From: Obelidium mucronatum
Taxonomy: Eukaryota > Chytridiomycota > Chytridiomycetes > Chytridiales > Chytriomycetaceae
Length of the DNA stretch: 64,000 nt
Direction of reading: 5' to 3'
NCBI GenBank assembly: GCA_025765595.1
Contig: JAIVFH010000045.1
Coordinates: 62,001-126,000, forward strand
A program made the translations under genes and the position numbers. Below the pieces are notes generated by a model that ran no database searches, was not told the origin of the DNA, and worked only from the letters and a program-made list of their open reading frames with translations. Shown one piece after another: positions 1-11,829 of the stretch (the stretch's first letter is position 1; each line of letters begins with the position of its first letter).

Positions 1-660
1 GGATAAAAAAACATGGCAGAGTTGAAAAATAAAAACAGCAACAACCATGGATGACTAAGAGATAGTCTATATAATAGCAGCATAGCAGCAGCAGCAACTG
101 CTGTATTATCTGTGGTCATTGCTGTGGCTACTGAAGAATACGACTGGAGGTCAGAGGGTGGACCAATCAAATGATTGTTTTCGAGTGTCTCTTAATGGGA
201 ACATGTTTAACAGAATACCCTCTACAATACTGGATAGTATTGCTCCAATTTAAGATGTATTCAAGACTCCTTTGGGTTAATTGCCAAAAGCGCGATGGGT
301 GCTGGAAGATGCACTATTCAAATAAAATATTCAATAATAACAATAAATATTGAATTTGATTGCAAACTAATAAACTAATAGAAGAATTCCTGTGATTGCA
401 AACTAATAGAAGAATTCCTGATGCTATGGAAATCAGAGGGAATTAAATCATTGTCAATAGAAGTGAATAGTAACCCAAATTTATTTAAATTACACCAGAA
501 GAACAACTAGAAGATAAGTCTGGAAGTAATGTCAAAGAGGGGCTCTCTACGGAGTTTAACATTAGTAATCTGAGCCACTGCTGTGAAAATAAGGTTAATC
601 CGTTCTCTGCAACCACGGAATAAGCCAACACACAAAAGTCCTTCATTCTTTTATTGACAG
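1..660. other. Unassigned sequence left of the first transposon
   Basis: I see no supportable gene here. Around 358-420 a stretch containing GCAAACTAATA and GAAGAATTCCTG occurs twice in tandem. The short open frames have no recognisable domain and look like chance. The stretch ends at the left inverted repeat of the pogo-like element. Confidence 0.5.
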
Positions 661-2471
661 TGAGTGAGGTTGCCATTCCAACCAAAAAATTGCCATTCCA
701 ACCACCCCCCAAAAATGTTCGAAACATTGTCACAAACACACCTTCCACACTACACCCTTGCAAACTTCAAAACTTATGTATTTTTATTCGCTTTTTCTCT
801 CACACAAAGTTTTATAAGATTGTCATTAGTAATAACCACGACAGGTTTTCGCATCTTTGGCAGCCAATTTGGTTGCTCCCACCCTCTCTTGACGTGTCTT
901 TCGATTCTCCTTCTTTTCTTTTGACGCTTTTCGCTTTGATTCCTTGGCTTCAAGCTGCTTGCTGTTCCTGGTGGAGTTCTTCAAACGAATAAACTCTGTT
1001 GGTCTTGACAACTGATTCGCCCTTTGCTGGGACTTTCTTCACTGGTGGAGCTGTTCCCATAGTCTTGAAGACCTCGAGGAACTTGGCGACCTCAGTATTG
1101 CGGGCATTGGCAAGAGTGGAAGGGTCGCCAATGTTGAGTGACGCATTTTCCAGGATTTTTTCTTTAGACCAGGGAAAGATGCCCGTAGATTTGAAAGCAG
1201 ATCGGATCCATTCAGGCTGAATTGAGTTTCGAGCTTCCAGAGTAATTGGAACCAGTTCTTCCCCGAGGGATGCAAGGTTACAGATCCGAAAGCTCCATTT
1301 CTGTTGGAATAGGCGTACAATTGTCCGCTTTAAATTCGCGAAAATCACCTCATCCAGAGGCTGCAAGAAATGTGTAGTGTTTGCAGGTAGGAAGAAGCCG
1401 TTGATGCCAAGCTTGAGGCAGTGGTCAAGGGTGTCAGCGGTCCTGTGGACGCCAAGGTTGTCCAGCAAAAGAACAGGCGTCAAACCTGGGTGCAAAATCT
1501 CACAACAAGCTTTAAACTCCAAAAGAACAGGTAACCATTGCTCCTCGCTCAAGAAACCAGTTTTGCTGAACACAATCTTGCATGGTACTGAGCCTCTGGC
1601 GTTGGCTGTGGTCTCTGGATCTTGAATCTCGAGGTTTCCGAATTTGGTTGAAAGGACAAGAATGTCCAAAACTCTCTCTCCTGACGCTGTCACAAATGGA
1701 ATGAAGCTGGCAACCTTGCCTCTGGAGCCAGTTATCTCGCTGGGACGGGCGACTGCAGTGCTGACCAGAGCCTGAGAGCTGGAAGAACTGTTTTCGAGCT
1801 TGAGGCGCATTTCGTCAACATTGACCAGATTTGGCCAACTAAAACGGCCAGACGCCATCCAGGCTTCAAACTGCTCCACCCATTTGGCAATCTCCTCTCT
1901 GGTAAGCGGATCTGTTTGTGCCTTGCTTATAGCTTTTGTAGTTCGGAGGCGAACTAGATCTGAATGGCACTTGATGAACTTGGGATACCATGCCTTTGCC
2001 AACCATGTTGAACCAGGATTCTTGGCATGATCGTACTCAGTGACCAATGCTATGAAGTCTGTGCGAGCCATTGGACAGTGGCAGATCAATCTTGCCTCAA
2101 GAAAGGCTGTGAACATTTGTTCCTCGCCATCTGAGAAGCGCTGGTTGCCGTGGGAATGTCCCTCATTCTTGTCCATGCGTCTGTAGATGGATCGAACTGC
2201 CTCTTGATTGATCTTGAGGTTTGCAGCGACGGTTTGGGATGCCTTCTTGATGGAATGGTTGTTGTTCACCAAGTTGGTGACATCGGCAAAAACTTGCTTG
2301 CGCACAGAGCTATTCTGCTGGGCTGGAGCCTTGGTATACTTTGGAATCTTCATTTGATGTGTGGAAAATTTGGAGGCGTTATGAATAAAGACTGTTGATT
2401 TATTTGGTTTTGAACTTTTTTGGAGCATGGTCTGATTAGCAATTTTTTGGTTGGATTGGCAATTTCACTCA
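661..2471 (-). mobile_element. pogo/Tigger-like DNA transposon, family 1, copy 1
   Basis: The element is bounded by imperfect inverted repeats of about 42-46 bp. The left one (661-706) starts TGAGTGAGGTTGCC and has two CCAACC motifs around an A-run. The right one (2430-2471), read in reverse, starts TGAGTGAAATTGCC with the same motif order. One transposase gene lies inside on the minus strand. Length is about 1.8 kb. I could not see a clean TA duplication at the flanks, so the exact ends may be off by a few bases. Confidence 0.75.
829..2428 (-). pseudogene. pogo/Tc1-mariner DDE_1 transposase, C-terminally damaged
   Basis: The ATG at 2428 opens a 492-codon frame. The N-terminal ~110 residues look like a helix-turn-helix region (SIKKASQTVAANLKI). 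The catalytic core follows: first acid in NVDE, second in LLLDNLGVH, third in FLQPLDE, with 35 residues between the second and third (DD35D). This is the DDE_1 endonuclease layout. After the motif SFEELHQEQQAA the frame breaks near 950-1011. The lysine-rich tail continues in another frame and ends at RGYY. Compared with the copy at 21322-23067, about 170 bp encoding a C-terminal CxxC zinc-finger-like segment have been deleted. Probably an inactive source of transposase. Confidence 0.8.
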
Positions 2472-2705
2472 GTCTCATGGCGAGACCCCAACAGATTCCA
2501 GTTTTTATTGTGTTTAATAATGGCTGGTGATGAACCCTTTAATTTAGTAATCATGCGGACATCTCCCACATAACCCCTGGCAGCAGCCACCTGCTCCTCC
2601 TCCTCAAGATCCAGAAGCACTGTTTTTAGAGCCGGATCCAGATCATTGTGGAGGCCGCAGGGAGTTCCGCCACCAATGAAAACTATCCTTGATGTTCCAA
2701 TTGCA

Positions 2706-2865
2706 GAACAAGCCGGTATCAAGGGGTCTGGACTCAGGGACAGGAATACCCTCAAACCATTTTAACAAAGTAGGAACATCTTTTCTATAAATAGAACTAC
2801 AAGGAATTGGCCCACAACCCCCTCAAACTCCCCCTTCACATGACAGGTTGACAAGCAACCTGCAA
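2706..2865 (-). repeat. Fragment of Helentron-like element, 5' end
   Basis: In reverse orientation this begins TTGCAGGTTGCTTGTCAACC and carries the hairpin CAGGTTG-CTTGT-CAACCTG followed by a G-rich segment. The same sequence forms the 5' end of complete elements elsewhere in the window. The internal part matches 7420-7581, including GAACAAGCCGGTATC. No 3' end (CTCTAG) is present next to it. Confidence 0.7.
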
Positions 2866-3064
2866 CTTTTGGTTCTAAAATTGTTTTTTTGGTTGGTAAG
2901 CTATTCAAGTTGATTTAACCTTCTGAAACAGGTAATCCAATTGATTCATTCAGAATGATTTATTTTAATAAAGTCGTTTGTCTTTGTGCGTATTCTGTGA
3001 ATTACTTTTTTCTGAGTTGCGAACAAATAAAATTGAACTCCCACAACTACAACCAATTCAATTC

Positions 3065-5978
3065 TTATTCACAATTAGAAGAAAAATTGTATTGATATTC
3101 AACATTATCTTTCTCCATGCGTCCATGTTGAATTTTTTGTCTTGAATCTTCAACATGAAGATTCGGCAGTGTTACAAGGCACGTGACACTCCGCATGCGC
3201 ACCAAGCCTGAACAAATTAGGGTTACTGTTAAAAGTATAAAGACGGGTCTTCTTTTCACTTTCCCTTCATTCAAAAACCATCTCAAAGACATTGCAAGTA
3301 TGGGAGCCCAACTTAAGCTTGTTGCAGATGGTGTCACTGTGCTACCACCTGCCAAGTTGAGCAACTCAGACTGGGAGCGAACTCTTGAAAATGCAACATA
3401 GAAAGTTTGTGGATTAAAATTGGGGCGGTCCAGGTCAGAAATGGTAATCCAGGGCTCTAGTGTAACACCCTGCAATTTCTCAGGTGCACAAGCCAAAGCT
3501 GAAATCACAGGGAACTGCTTCAAAGAAGGAATCCACAGCTTAGCTGAATTAGGCATTTTGATTTGTACAGGGGAGGACAGAGGAGGGATAGCAACAACCC
3601 CCGGAGCACAGTCAGGAACCAAAACCCGTTCACATCCCTGACTTTTACCCACAGGAGGCCATCAACAACTGTGGTTGTGAAAGCATCAGCAGAAGGATTT
3701 GAAGTACCAGTCCACCCCAGAAAACAAAGGGTACCGTTGGCAAAAATCTTCAAGTGCTCAAGGGGGGAAATTCTTTTTGTGACCATCAACGGCACACCCA
3801 CGTGAAAGTCTAACAGTAAAGGGATTTTGTTTGTTCCATGCATCGTAATTTAAGTAAGAGACTCTTGACAAAGCGTCTAAGTTTGCCTTGTTAGTGGGTT
3901 TGGCAGCAGTACAATACATAGGCATTTCCTTTGATTAGGATCCTCAAGATGTGTTCGAAATTCAGCTGACGTTCTTGGGAAACCATGTAAGGATATAACC
4001 ATATGAAAGTGTATGTCTCCCTGCTTCTGCGTTTCAGCAGAGGTAGTAACAAATCAAGGGATTCCTCCTCTCACAGGGGCACGGAACTTGAAGTCCTAGC
4101 CAATGAAGTCTTCTAGAAATATGTTAAGTACACGGCGGGCATAGTCCGCACATTCATACAAGTTTGCAGAGGCAGCTGACGCCCTTGCATTATTGTTTGG
4201 AAGAATAATCCCATCAGTGCCTGGAATGGCAAGCTCGCCATCCCCAACAAGAAACTTCAATTGACAATGTTCACCATTAACAAGGTCACAATTAATGGCC
4301 AGAGCAAAAATATTGGCAACTCCAAGTCTACACTGTAACCCAAGCGCTGTGTGAAGGCCAGCTTGGCGAGACTTGTCAGAGCCAACAAACGCCCTCAAGC
4401 CTGGCAGAATGGCATTCTTGATATCCATCAATAGCTTCACTTCTGGTGGTGCCTCAGGAAGAGTAACACCTCGCTTTAGACACTCCTCCATCTGACGCAA
4501 ATGATTATAATATTTCTGAATGTCTTCTTTTGTCCATTTTCCATCTGAAATGGCAGATGCACAAACACACATTGTCAAATATTGCTGAGAGAAGGATTGT
4601 TCCAATGCTGTGTAATCATACGCAATAGCAGTGAAACCCCAATGCCTACCAAAAACTCCTCCATGAAGTTGGAGGCAACGCTTGATCCATCTGTTAACTG
4701 AAAGATGGTGGACCCGCTGACACGCCGGACCTTCTTCACCAAATGGCAATAGTGTTGGAAATAATAAACCAATATGCTGAAGCTTTCGAGCTTTGGACAG
4801 GTTTGTAGATCAAAACACAGCATAATCCTGGATTGTAGTGGTAACAGGCACTTCATTTGGGTAAAGCAGAATGTTGCACAGTTTTTCATTTACTGGAAAG
4901 TCACCAGAGAGCGATCAATCAGAGAAAACTGTAAATAAGAAAATCCAATAAGAATAAAATATTGGAATTTCAAAAAGAAAGTCACGGAAACTCACTGTTC
5001 TCTTCCGGTACAGTGACATCACTTGAAATGTATTCTTTGTTTTCCTTGTACCCTTGATGGTGCAACTCAAAGAATTTGAGTAATCAAACACACAGTCTTG
5101 CGCAGCGTATCTGGTTTTTTGTTCAGCTATTTCTTGTGGGGTCCAGACAAAAGAAAAGGGGAAGGTTGAACCAATATTGGCAGGAACTTGGCAGAGAACT
5201 GGTTCACTGTTTTTCAGAACATAGTAGTGGGACTTAAGATAAATGCACAGCTCAAGGTTGCCGGGAGTTGCCCAATCCAATTTTGTAGGCGATTGCTTCC
5301 ACTGGCATTCTACTCTTTGTTGCTTCCTCTTTTTCTTCTTTTTTAATTTCCAGTTCTTCACCTGCATCACCGTCCATCTTCCCAGGGCGTGTTTCCCAGG
5401 GCGTGTGGCTGTGAAGCAGTCGCCAAACAAGGGCTGATACATCAACACCCCCTCTTTCAGACTAACCGGGTTGTGCAACTTATTGGCAAAGAAGTAAAAT
5501 CCAGATGGACTGAGGAATAGGCAAGAAAGGCGGACATCAAGGCCTAACACGGCAACTTGCGCATCATCTTCCTGCAAGACGCGAAGTAAATTCTATAGCT
5601 CAAATTTAGTTACTTTGCTGTTAAAAGTAGTAAAACTTTACTCACTCGGTACTCTGATCCTATACTGCGATATTGCAATTCAGATTTCACATAGTCGCAA
5701 TCACAGACAAGACAGCAGTGCTTGGTCAGACAGTTGAATGACAATTGCTCAGCACACTTAATGTAAATGGCTTCTTGCAAGGCTTGCAACCTAAACCCAA
5801 ACTGTGAATCAATTGTTGCTAGCTCCTCAGGCCCATACACTCGCTTAAGCCGTTCCTCCAGCAACTTTTGGTCATACGCCACCCTATATTGTTTTGAGTT
5901 CTGAAGACTTGTTGCTTCTCTTCTTGATTCTGTTGCTGCGGCACGCAGCTGTCGCATTCGGTTACGCTGTGATTCAAG
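3065..5978 (-). pseudogene. Decayed Helitron Rep/helicase gene, internally deleted
   Basis: Several minus-strand frames fit a Helitron protein. Frames at 5610-5978 and 4915-5577 give an unassigned N-terminal region. The frame at 4096-4749 resembles the Helitron-like N domain (LHGGVFGRHWGFTAIAYD; YECADYARRVLNIFLEDF). At 4003-4011 the strand reads H-F-H within GDIHFHMVI, matching the HUH nickase motif. Frames at 3520-3843 and 3065-3652 resemble the Pif1-type helicase C-terminus (QGVTL, FYVAFSRVRS). The Rep-to-helicase distance is far too short for the usual ~1,500-aa protein, so most of the helicase is deleted. Frameshifts are frequent. The N-terminal end is cut by the Helentron-like insertion at 5979. 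Confidence 0.7.
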
Positions 5979-7405
5979 TTGCAGGTTGCTTGTCAACCTG
6001 TCATGTTAAGGGGGAGTTTGAGGGGGTTGGAGGCCAATTCCTTGTAGTTCTATTTTTAGAAAAAGTGTTCCTTCTTTGTTTAAATGATATGAGGGTTAAG
6101 AAAGGCTTTCTAAATAGTTCTATTTTTAGAAAATGGACTGGTTCAAGATGTTACTTCCCTGACAATTAACAGAAAACTGATTCACAAACAATAGTCAAGC
6201 TTAATGACTCAACTGTAGGGTTTTTTGACTGGAGTGATATGTTTTAAGTATTCAATTTTCTGGCTGTCCTGTCATGCTTGCACACCTAAAAAAAATAGAT
6301 AAGGTTTCCTTCAAGTGATATTCACCCAATTATGGAAGCTAAAAAAGTACACAAATAAAGAAGAGGATTAACGCTATATAAGCAGCACCCATTGCAGGCA
6401 TGAGGACAATCTGTCTCCTTTTACATCTTCTGTTCATTAATCATCAAGATTTTAGGGAACAGTCCAAGTAGAGTTTTTTGGATCCCTTTGGAGGAAAAAA
6501 GGACATTTTTCATCCCATTTTGACATTTTTCTCAAGTGGTGCATTTTGATCCCTAGACAAAAAAATAAAAAATAATTAACAAGCATGACACTGCAAATGA
6601 AGTCCAAAATGGCCAGCTGGACAAACAAAAGATGAACTCAGGGCTAAACTGGATGCAGCCCTAAAGCATGTTGCAAGTCTCACTGGTTCTCAGGAAGGGG
6701 AAGCAGTTCTGACAATCATGACCCCATCCAATGGTTGGACCCTGCGTCTTCGGGTTTTGGTCTGCACTGAAGGTGAGTAGTAATACATTTCTGGGAATTA
6801 TTGATCGTTTATTATTAAAACGTACACCTCCTTTTAAACCCCGTCTCAGGTTATTTCACTTTTATATTCCATTTTGTCCCCTTTCCCACCTCGAGTCTTG
6901 ATTAACAAAGATGGAACGGAAGCTCAGGTAGACTTGGAGTTTTCTTGTGTTTTCTTAAGTAATAAACTTGACGTTGACGTGTCTCAAATTCTAAGCTTGT
7001 ATATCAATAAAGGTTAACTACCTTCCACACCAAGTCTACCGTCGCAACAATCAATGTGGTGGTGACTGTAAAGCTTGCCGCTGAAATACAGTAGCTATAG
7101 CTGTAGTGATACCAAATATCCACATGTCTTGGGACATGCTTATTTTCCTGTCCCAAGTGGTGGGGTGGGCATTTTCTGATCCCTTTACCAAAAAAAAATA
7201 AATTGGCAGGAGCACTTGGAACCTCCCTTACATAACAGAAGCAGCTCAAGGTTATGAATATATGAGTTTCTTTGGCAGCCACTGTATATTTATAGCAATC
7301 AAAAGAAAAACCCCACTTAAATTCTACGTTTGAGCAAAGACCTAATTTCTCTGGATTTGCAACCTGCACTGTGAAGAAGCAAAGTGACTGAGCGTATGTC
7401 TCTAG
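5979..7405 (+). mobile_element. Non-autonomous Helentron-like element H1
   Basis: It starts TTGCAGGTTGCTTGTCAACC and ends GCGTATGTCTCTAG followed by T. The 5' end carries a 7-bp-stem hairpin. The 3' end carries the hairpin-prone CACTGCGAAGAAGCAAAGTG about 20 nt before the CTAG end. Unlike the ~670-bp copies, the inside differs over long stretches. It includes an open stretch followed by a GTGAGT donor (about 6630-6773) that may be captured gene sequence. No transposition gene of its own. Confidence 0.75.
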
Positions 7406-7581
7406 TTCTCAACTTGTGGCTGAACAAGCCGGTATCAAAATGTCTGGACTCAGGGACAGGAATACCCTCAAACCATTTGAACAAAGTAGGAACATCTTTT
7501 CTATAAATAGAACTACAAGGAATTGGCCTTCAACCCCCTCAAACTCCCCCTTAACATGACAGGTAGACAAGCAACCTGCAA
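7406..7581 (-). repeat. Fragment of Helentron-like element H2
   Basis: Read in reverse, it starts TTGCAGGTTGCTTGTC at 7581 and carries the family's G-rich 5' region. It runs directly into the 3' end of H1 at 7405, so it is a truncated copy in opposite orientation. It shares the GAACAAGCCGGTATC segment with 2706-2865. Confidence 0.65.
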
Positions 7582-7636
7582 TAATAAGGGAACAGATACA
7601 GCAACAAAGTCCCGTCAACTCCACCAACCTGGACAC

Positions 7637-8558
7637 TCACTTAGTCAAGTCAAGAACTCCATTAACTTCACGGCTTGATAAGTTGAGAAGCTTCATCACA
7701 GCATCTGGCAAGTAGACAACATAGGCATCATCATTGGTCTTGATAACGCGTCGTTCCTCTTCCTTGACCTCATTCCTTCTACTACGTCTGGGCTTAGGCT
7801 TTCTGTCACAACCTTCACCGTCAGTTTCATTTGACTCTGAATCCTCACTACTCGCATTCTTGGAGTTGGTTCCAGACTTGCTTCCAGCAGCTTGTTGCAG
7901 GTCCTGGTTCACTTTGGCTTGTTCTTGAGTTGTCAACAGAGGTCCAACAAACGTTTCTTGAGGATGGAGATCAAGAAGAAAGGTTTTGATTTGTTCACTG
8001 GTCCCCTTCTTTTTTTGGCAGACTTGGTGAACAGCTTCAGCCACTTGATGACTTCCAGCGACAATGATATCCCAAAATGGTCCCAACTTTCCGTCACATC
8101 TTTCCCCGTGAATTGCCTTGGAAAATGTTTGACAGAAGGTTAAACTTTTTCATAGAAGATTTAGGATTACTATGGCACTCACCTCACCAACTTGTTCAAG
8201 ATAATGCTGTACTTCATCGCCAGGCTCTCCTCTTTATCAAGTTCTTCCACAACAGCTTAGAGGCCTCCAAAAATCCGAAGTTCCAGAATTTTGTCAAGTT
8301 TGTTGAACAGCAAGTTGAAATTCTTGATGATTGGTGTTGTGCCACTTTGGACTTTCCGACTGCCTTGCTTCTTTGCTGATCCCATTTTCCGTTCTCCAAA
8401 AGTGGAAGCGGTGGGAATGCTTCGTGGTATTGTGCCACCAAGTACTCATTCCATTTCTCTGTGGACCTAGAACTCATCAGAAACATTCTTTTTGTATTTC
8501 CAATAATAGAGAGGTTTCGCAAACAATAAATGTTTGTGAGATTTTTGTCGATGGCCAC
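7637..8558 (-). pseudogene. Unrecognised gene remnant
   Basis: Minus-strand frames at 7637-8086 (149 codons) and 8214-8558 look partly coding. The first has a hydrophilic middle rich in S/E/D followed by a basic patch (KPKPRRSRRNEVKEEERR) and then a hydrophobic C-terminal end. The upstream part contains alternative frames (KNFNLLFNKLDKILEL) that end in a plausible GTGAGT donor near 8183, separated from the downstream frame by a short intron-like gap. No family is recognised. The position between transposons suggests an accessory gene of a mobile element, but that is a guess. Confidence 0.35.
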
Positions 8559-9159
8559 AAATATTTTTTGGTGGCATTTAATACTACTACACTGACAAAA
8601 ACATCAGAAAACGCAAGCAAAAGCGCCAACAGATAATCTCCTTCAACAGAGCATTGTTGATTTGGACGTTGAAGCGGAATGCAGCACCTCCTGAGCGTTG
8701 TTCCCCCTAACGAGATTTTTTTTTCTTTGTGATTTTTTTTTATTGCAAATTTTTTTGGGCATTTTTCTTTGTGGCCACCACTAACACGAAAAATGAAAAA
8801 TGAAAAATGAAATTTGTCGACTGCAAAACCTCTCTAATACCAGAATATTGGAAAGTGAAAGAAAGTTAGAGTTCCAATAAAACCAAATTATTGGACAAAA
8901 TAAAGAACTAAACCTGTTGAAGGCCTTGCCAAATTGTTGCACATCCGAAAAAACATTGAGTGAGATGGTCTTAAACGCAGCCGCCATGAAAATAACTGTC
9001 AACTGCAAAACACTTTAAAAAAATTCCCAAAAATTACAAACCATCTGAAAAAATTCAAAAAAATTGCAAAAATACAAAATTAAAATTTCAGAATTTTATG
9101 ATATTATAGTTAAAATTAATCATAAAAATTTATCAATTTTTCAAATAACCCTCTGGCTA
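8559..9159. other. AT-rich stretch without recognisable gene
   Basis: Contains T-runs (8716-8755), a short GAAAAAT direct repeat near 8785-8812 and A-rich sequence. It lies downstream of the degraded cysteine-cluster transposase on its 3' side. I see no terminal repeat array or gene. Confidence 0.5.
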
Positions 9160-11219
9160 CTAACATTTGCTAAGTTGCTCATTTCTCATGTCCACCATGC
9201 TGAACAAAAAAAAGTCTGCCTGAAGAGGGTCCAAATATCGCAAAATGTGTCCCATTTTTTCAAACCATCCAGCACACTGTTCTGCTGCTGATGTGTTGAA
9301 TAAAGGCTTGTTTCCTTGGTATAGCCTAGAAAAAGACCTAGCATCACAATTCTCCATGCAGAATCTGTCTCGACGACTATGGTTTCTGAAGTGGAGTGGA
9401 ATCTGTCAACAACCCAGATGATTTTTTGGTATAGCATCCTAAGCACAGAAGTTAGATTCTATCACAGCAAATACATCCTTACTTGTGGAGCGGCTTGATT
9501 TGCTGAGCGCCGTTTTTCAAAGTCCTGACAAAAACACATGCTTTGTCATAAAACATGAATGTAGGATACTCATCCAGCCTCATGAATGTTTGACAAAGAA
9601 ATCCTGTAATAAACTTGTTGGACTCAAACGAGTACATCTTCCCAATGTCCATAATGTGCCCACAGCTCCACACAACCAGGAACACCCCTGGCAGGAATCT
9701 GTCAAATGGGCTGTAACAGAACCCAAACTCCTCATAATTTCTTTCATCATCCTTCACATGCCCCACTGACACTCGTGTTTTTCCTCCATACTTCTTTGCA
9801 GTTTTCTCACTTGTTGTTGATGGGTCTGAAAAGAATTTTCGCACCGCCTCCATATGTTCTTGTTTCCTTGCATGACAGCGGTTGGTAATCAAAAGAGTTC
9901 TCACGTTCTCGTTCATCCTGAAATGATGCATTTCCCCTTCAATCCTGCATGATTGATACAGAATTTTGTATTGATCCCAATGATGTCCAAATTGCATCCA
10001 ATCACTCTGCACAGCAAGTGCCCCATCACTTTTCCATTCATCACAGCCACACTATACTCCTGGCCTTTGCTATCAACAACATGACATTCTCCACATGAAT
10101 GCTTCCATTTTACTGCAAAGCGCGCATTCATCCACTCCACATATTCCTTCATTGCCAACCGCAAATCTTCTACATTATCAGACACTTGATTGCTTGAGTA
10201 TTCTCCAAGATGTAGGGAATATGGAAACAACCGTCTGCCCTTCTCCCCCCAAGATGGTTGGAAGCAGGAGTAATCAAATTCTTCTTGAGCTGCTTGAAGC
10301 GCCTCTGAAACAGCAGGATCCTGAATGTACTCTTGCAATAGGAGCATCTGGTACAAGAAATACGCCCGCTTGAAAATAGATGATGATACTGTTCAGTATC
10401 AGATGAAACAGAAGGAACTGCAGAATGGTATGCATTCTGCAGAGATACATTTTGCATCTAAATAGCAGAACAGTCTGTCAGTAAAAGGCAAAAAAAGGGA
10501 AACAGTCCTAATGGTGAACAAGTCGTGGTGCTCCCATTTGCGGCCGATTTGGCTCCTAATCAGAGCGCAAATCGGGCCTCCTATTTGCGCCCAATTTGCG
10601 GCCGAATCGGGCCTCCTATTCGGAGGCGAATCGGCCGCGAATCGGAGCACCCCGAATCGGTCACCATAGGAACAACACTTACAGCATTACTGACAGCACA
10701 TTCTTCAGCCACAAATTTGCAAATGCAACAGTCATGTAGTATTTAGAATTGATTCCAATGACTTTTTGCTTTCTGATTGTATTCATCGGGTAATGCTCTA
10801 TGGTGCTGTTTCCATCGGTAATCTCTGACACTGAATCAACATCATACAACTGAATACTGCAGCTCAAATTCACACAGCTGGATTTGTACAAAAGACCCGA
10901 TTTAGCTGAATCTGCATCCAAGATTGTGACTTCTTGCCATCTTCCAATCTTTAGATGGCTCTGACACTTGATGCAGTATGTAAACAGAGCTGGCAGGATA
11001 ATAGGTACATTTGGGGTAATTGTTTCGACTCAAACACAGCCTGGCTGCCAGGATGGGAACGCCAAAAGAAGTAGCAATAAGCTGAATGAAATCCCGCAAA
11101 CGGAGAGTCTTGTTGTAAGTCTTTTCAAAACTGCCATAGATTGCAAACTCAGCTTGGAAGGCTGGGAACTGTTCTGCCAGCTGAGCTCCCATCTTGACAT
11201 GTGATGCAGGGATTTTCAT
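9160..11219 (-). pseudogene. KDZ-like cysteine-cluster transposase, copy A (decayed)
   Basis: The frames line up with the better preserved copies at 23106-24432 and 39929-42075. From the ATG at 11219: an N-terminal region (MKIPASHVKMGAQLAEQ), a damaged first Cys cluster, the segment YYMTVAFANLWLKN, an intron (10458-10682), YLYQMLLLQEY, a second cluster (HSCGECHVV; HLLCRVIGCN), then MYSFES and the acid in FMFYDKAC, VVDRFH, and NTSAAEQC. These give the D, D and E expected for a KDZ-type transposase. Several frameshifts (for example near 9360, 9450 and 10380) and a small internal deletion show it is dead. The family name rests on motif resemblance to the CxC5/CxC6 domains associated with KDZ transposases. 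Confidence 0.65.
10458..10682 (-). repeat. Intron of copy A filled by a GGAGC/AATCGG motif array
   Basis: The intron starts with GTAAGT on the minus strand and ends with TTTAG. Inside lies an array of about 12-bp units such as GGCGAATCGGCC and GCCTCCTATTCGG that changes orientation, so it is an imperfect inverted repeat. The same motif family fills the transposon ends at 11368-11640 and 47385-47620. Confidence 0.65.
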
Positions 11220-11243
11220 TTTTTTCGGCAAAGTTTTTTCCAC

Positions 11244-11325
11244 ATGCAATCACCACCACTGCCACTGCCAGGTACACTGCCATCCCTCAGAGTCAGCAAC
11301 AACCCAAACAGACTGTCCTCAGGAC
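11244..11325 (+). pseudogene. N-terminal remnant of gene X, copy A
   Basis: ATG at 11244 opens MQSPPLPLPGTLPSLRVSNN, nearly identical to the start of gene X at 24457 (MQSPTLPLPDTLPSLRVSNN). Homology stops at about 11325 (ACAGACTGTCC). It lies 25 bp from the divergent start of the transposase at 11219, so the head-to-head arrangement of transposase and X is present in two copies. Confidence 0.65.
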
Positions 11326-11367
11326 CAAGACAAGCAAGCAAGACACAAGATGGAGGAAGGGAGGCTG

Positions 11368-11640
11368 GATGGGGCAGCGCGGGGTCCGAGGGGATTCGGG
11401 GTCCGATTTGTGCCCTATTCAGGGTCCGAATCGGGCTCCTAATCGGATCCGATTAGGATCTAGTCCGATTCAGAGCCTAATCAGGGCTGATTAGGGGCCC
11501 TAGTAGTGCTCCTAATTGCAAATGAGCAAATAGGACCGCTCCTACTAGCATTTGTCTGCTCCTTGTAGGACTCCTAATAGCATTTTGCTCTGCCAGTTGG
11601 AAACCAAATGGCTTTAATACAACTCCTAGTAGTTAGCACT
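11368..11640 (-). repeat. Terminal repeat array of family-1 cysteine-cluster transposon
   Basis: Starts GCAGCGCGGGGTCCGAGG, then units such as GGTCCGATT, GGGTCCGAATCGG, CTCCTAATCGGATCC and TCCTACTAG. It matches, in reverse, 47385-47620, which lies in the same place behind the other copy of gene X. It is therefore the 3' terminus of the element carrying X copy A (minus strand). The array of short motifs is consistent with transposase binding sites, which is inferred. The outer end sits directly against the X N-terminal remnant. Confidence 0.65.
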
Positions 11641-11829
11641 ATTGAATTTAAAACATCTAAAATAAATGCATTTAAAGGGTAAATGAAATTTTACACAATT
11701 TTTTATACAACTATGCAAAAATCAAAGAAAAATCCAAAAATCCAAGAAAAATTTTAAAAAAAACCCAGATAAATCCAAAAAAACCAAGAAAAATCAAAGA
11801 AGTATCAAAGAAAAAAAACACTCAAAATA
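11641..11829. other. AT-rich spacer between gene X copy A and the terminal array
   Basis: A/T-rich spacer with repeated AAATCC and AAGAAAAATC-like segments. The same kind of low-complexity tail (TTTTGATTTTTC) follows X copy B at 47215-47360. Probably 3' untranslated and spacer sequence. Confidence 0.45.
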
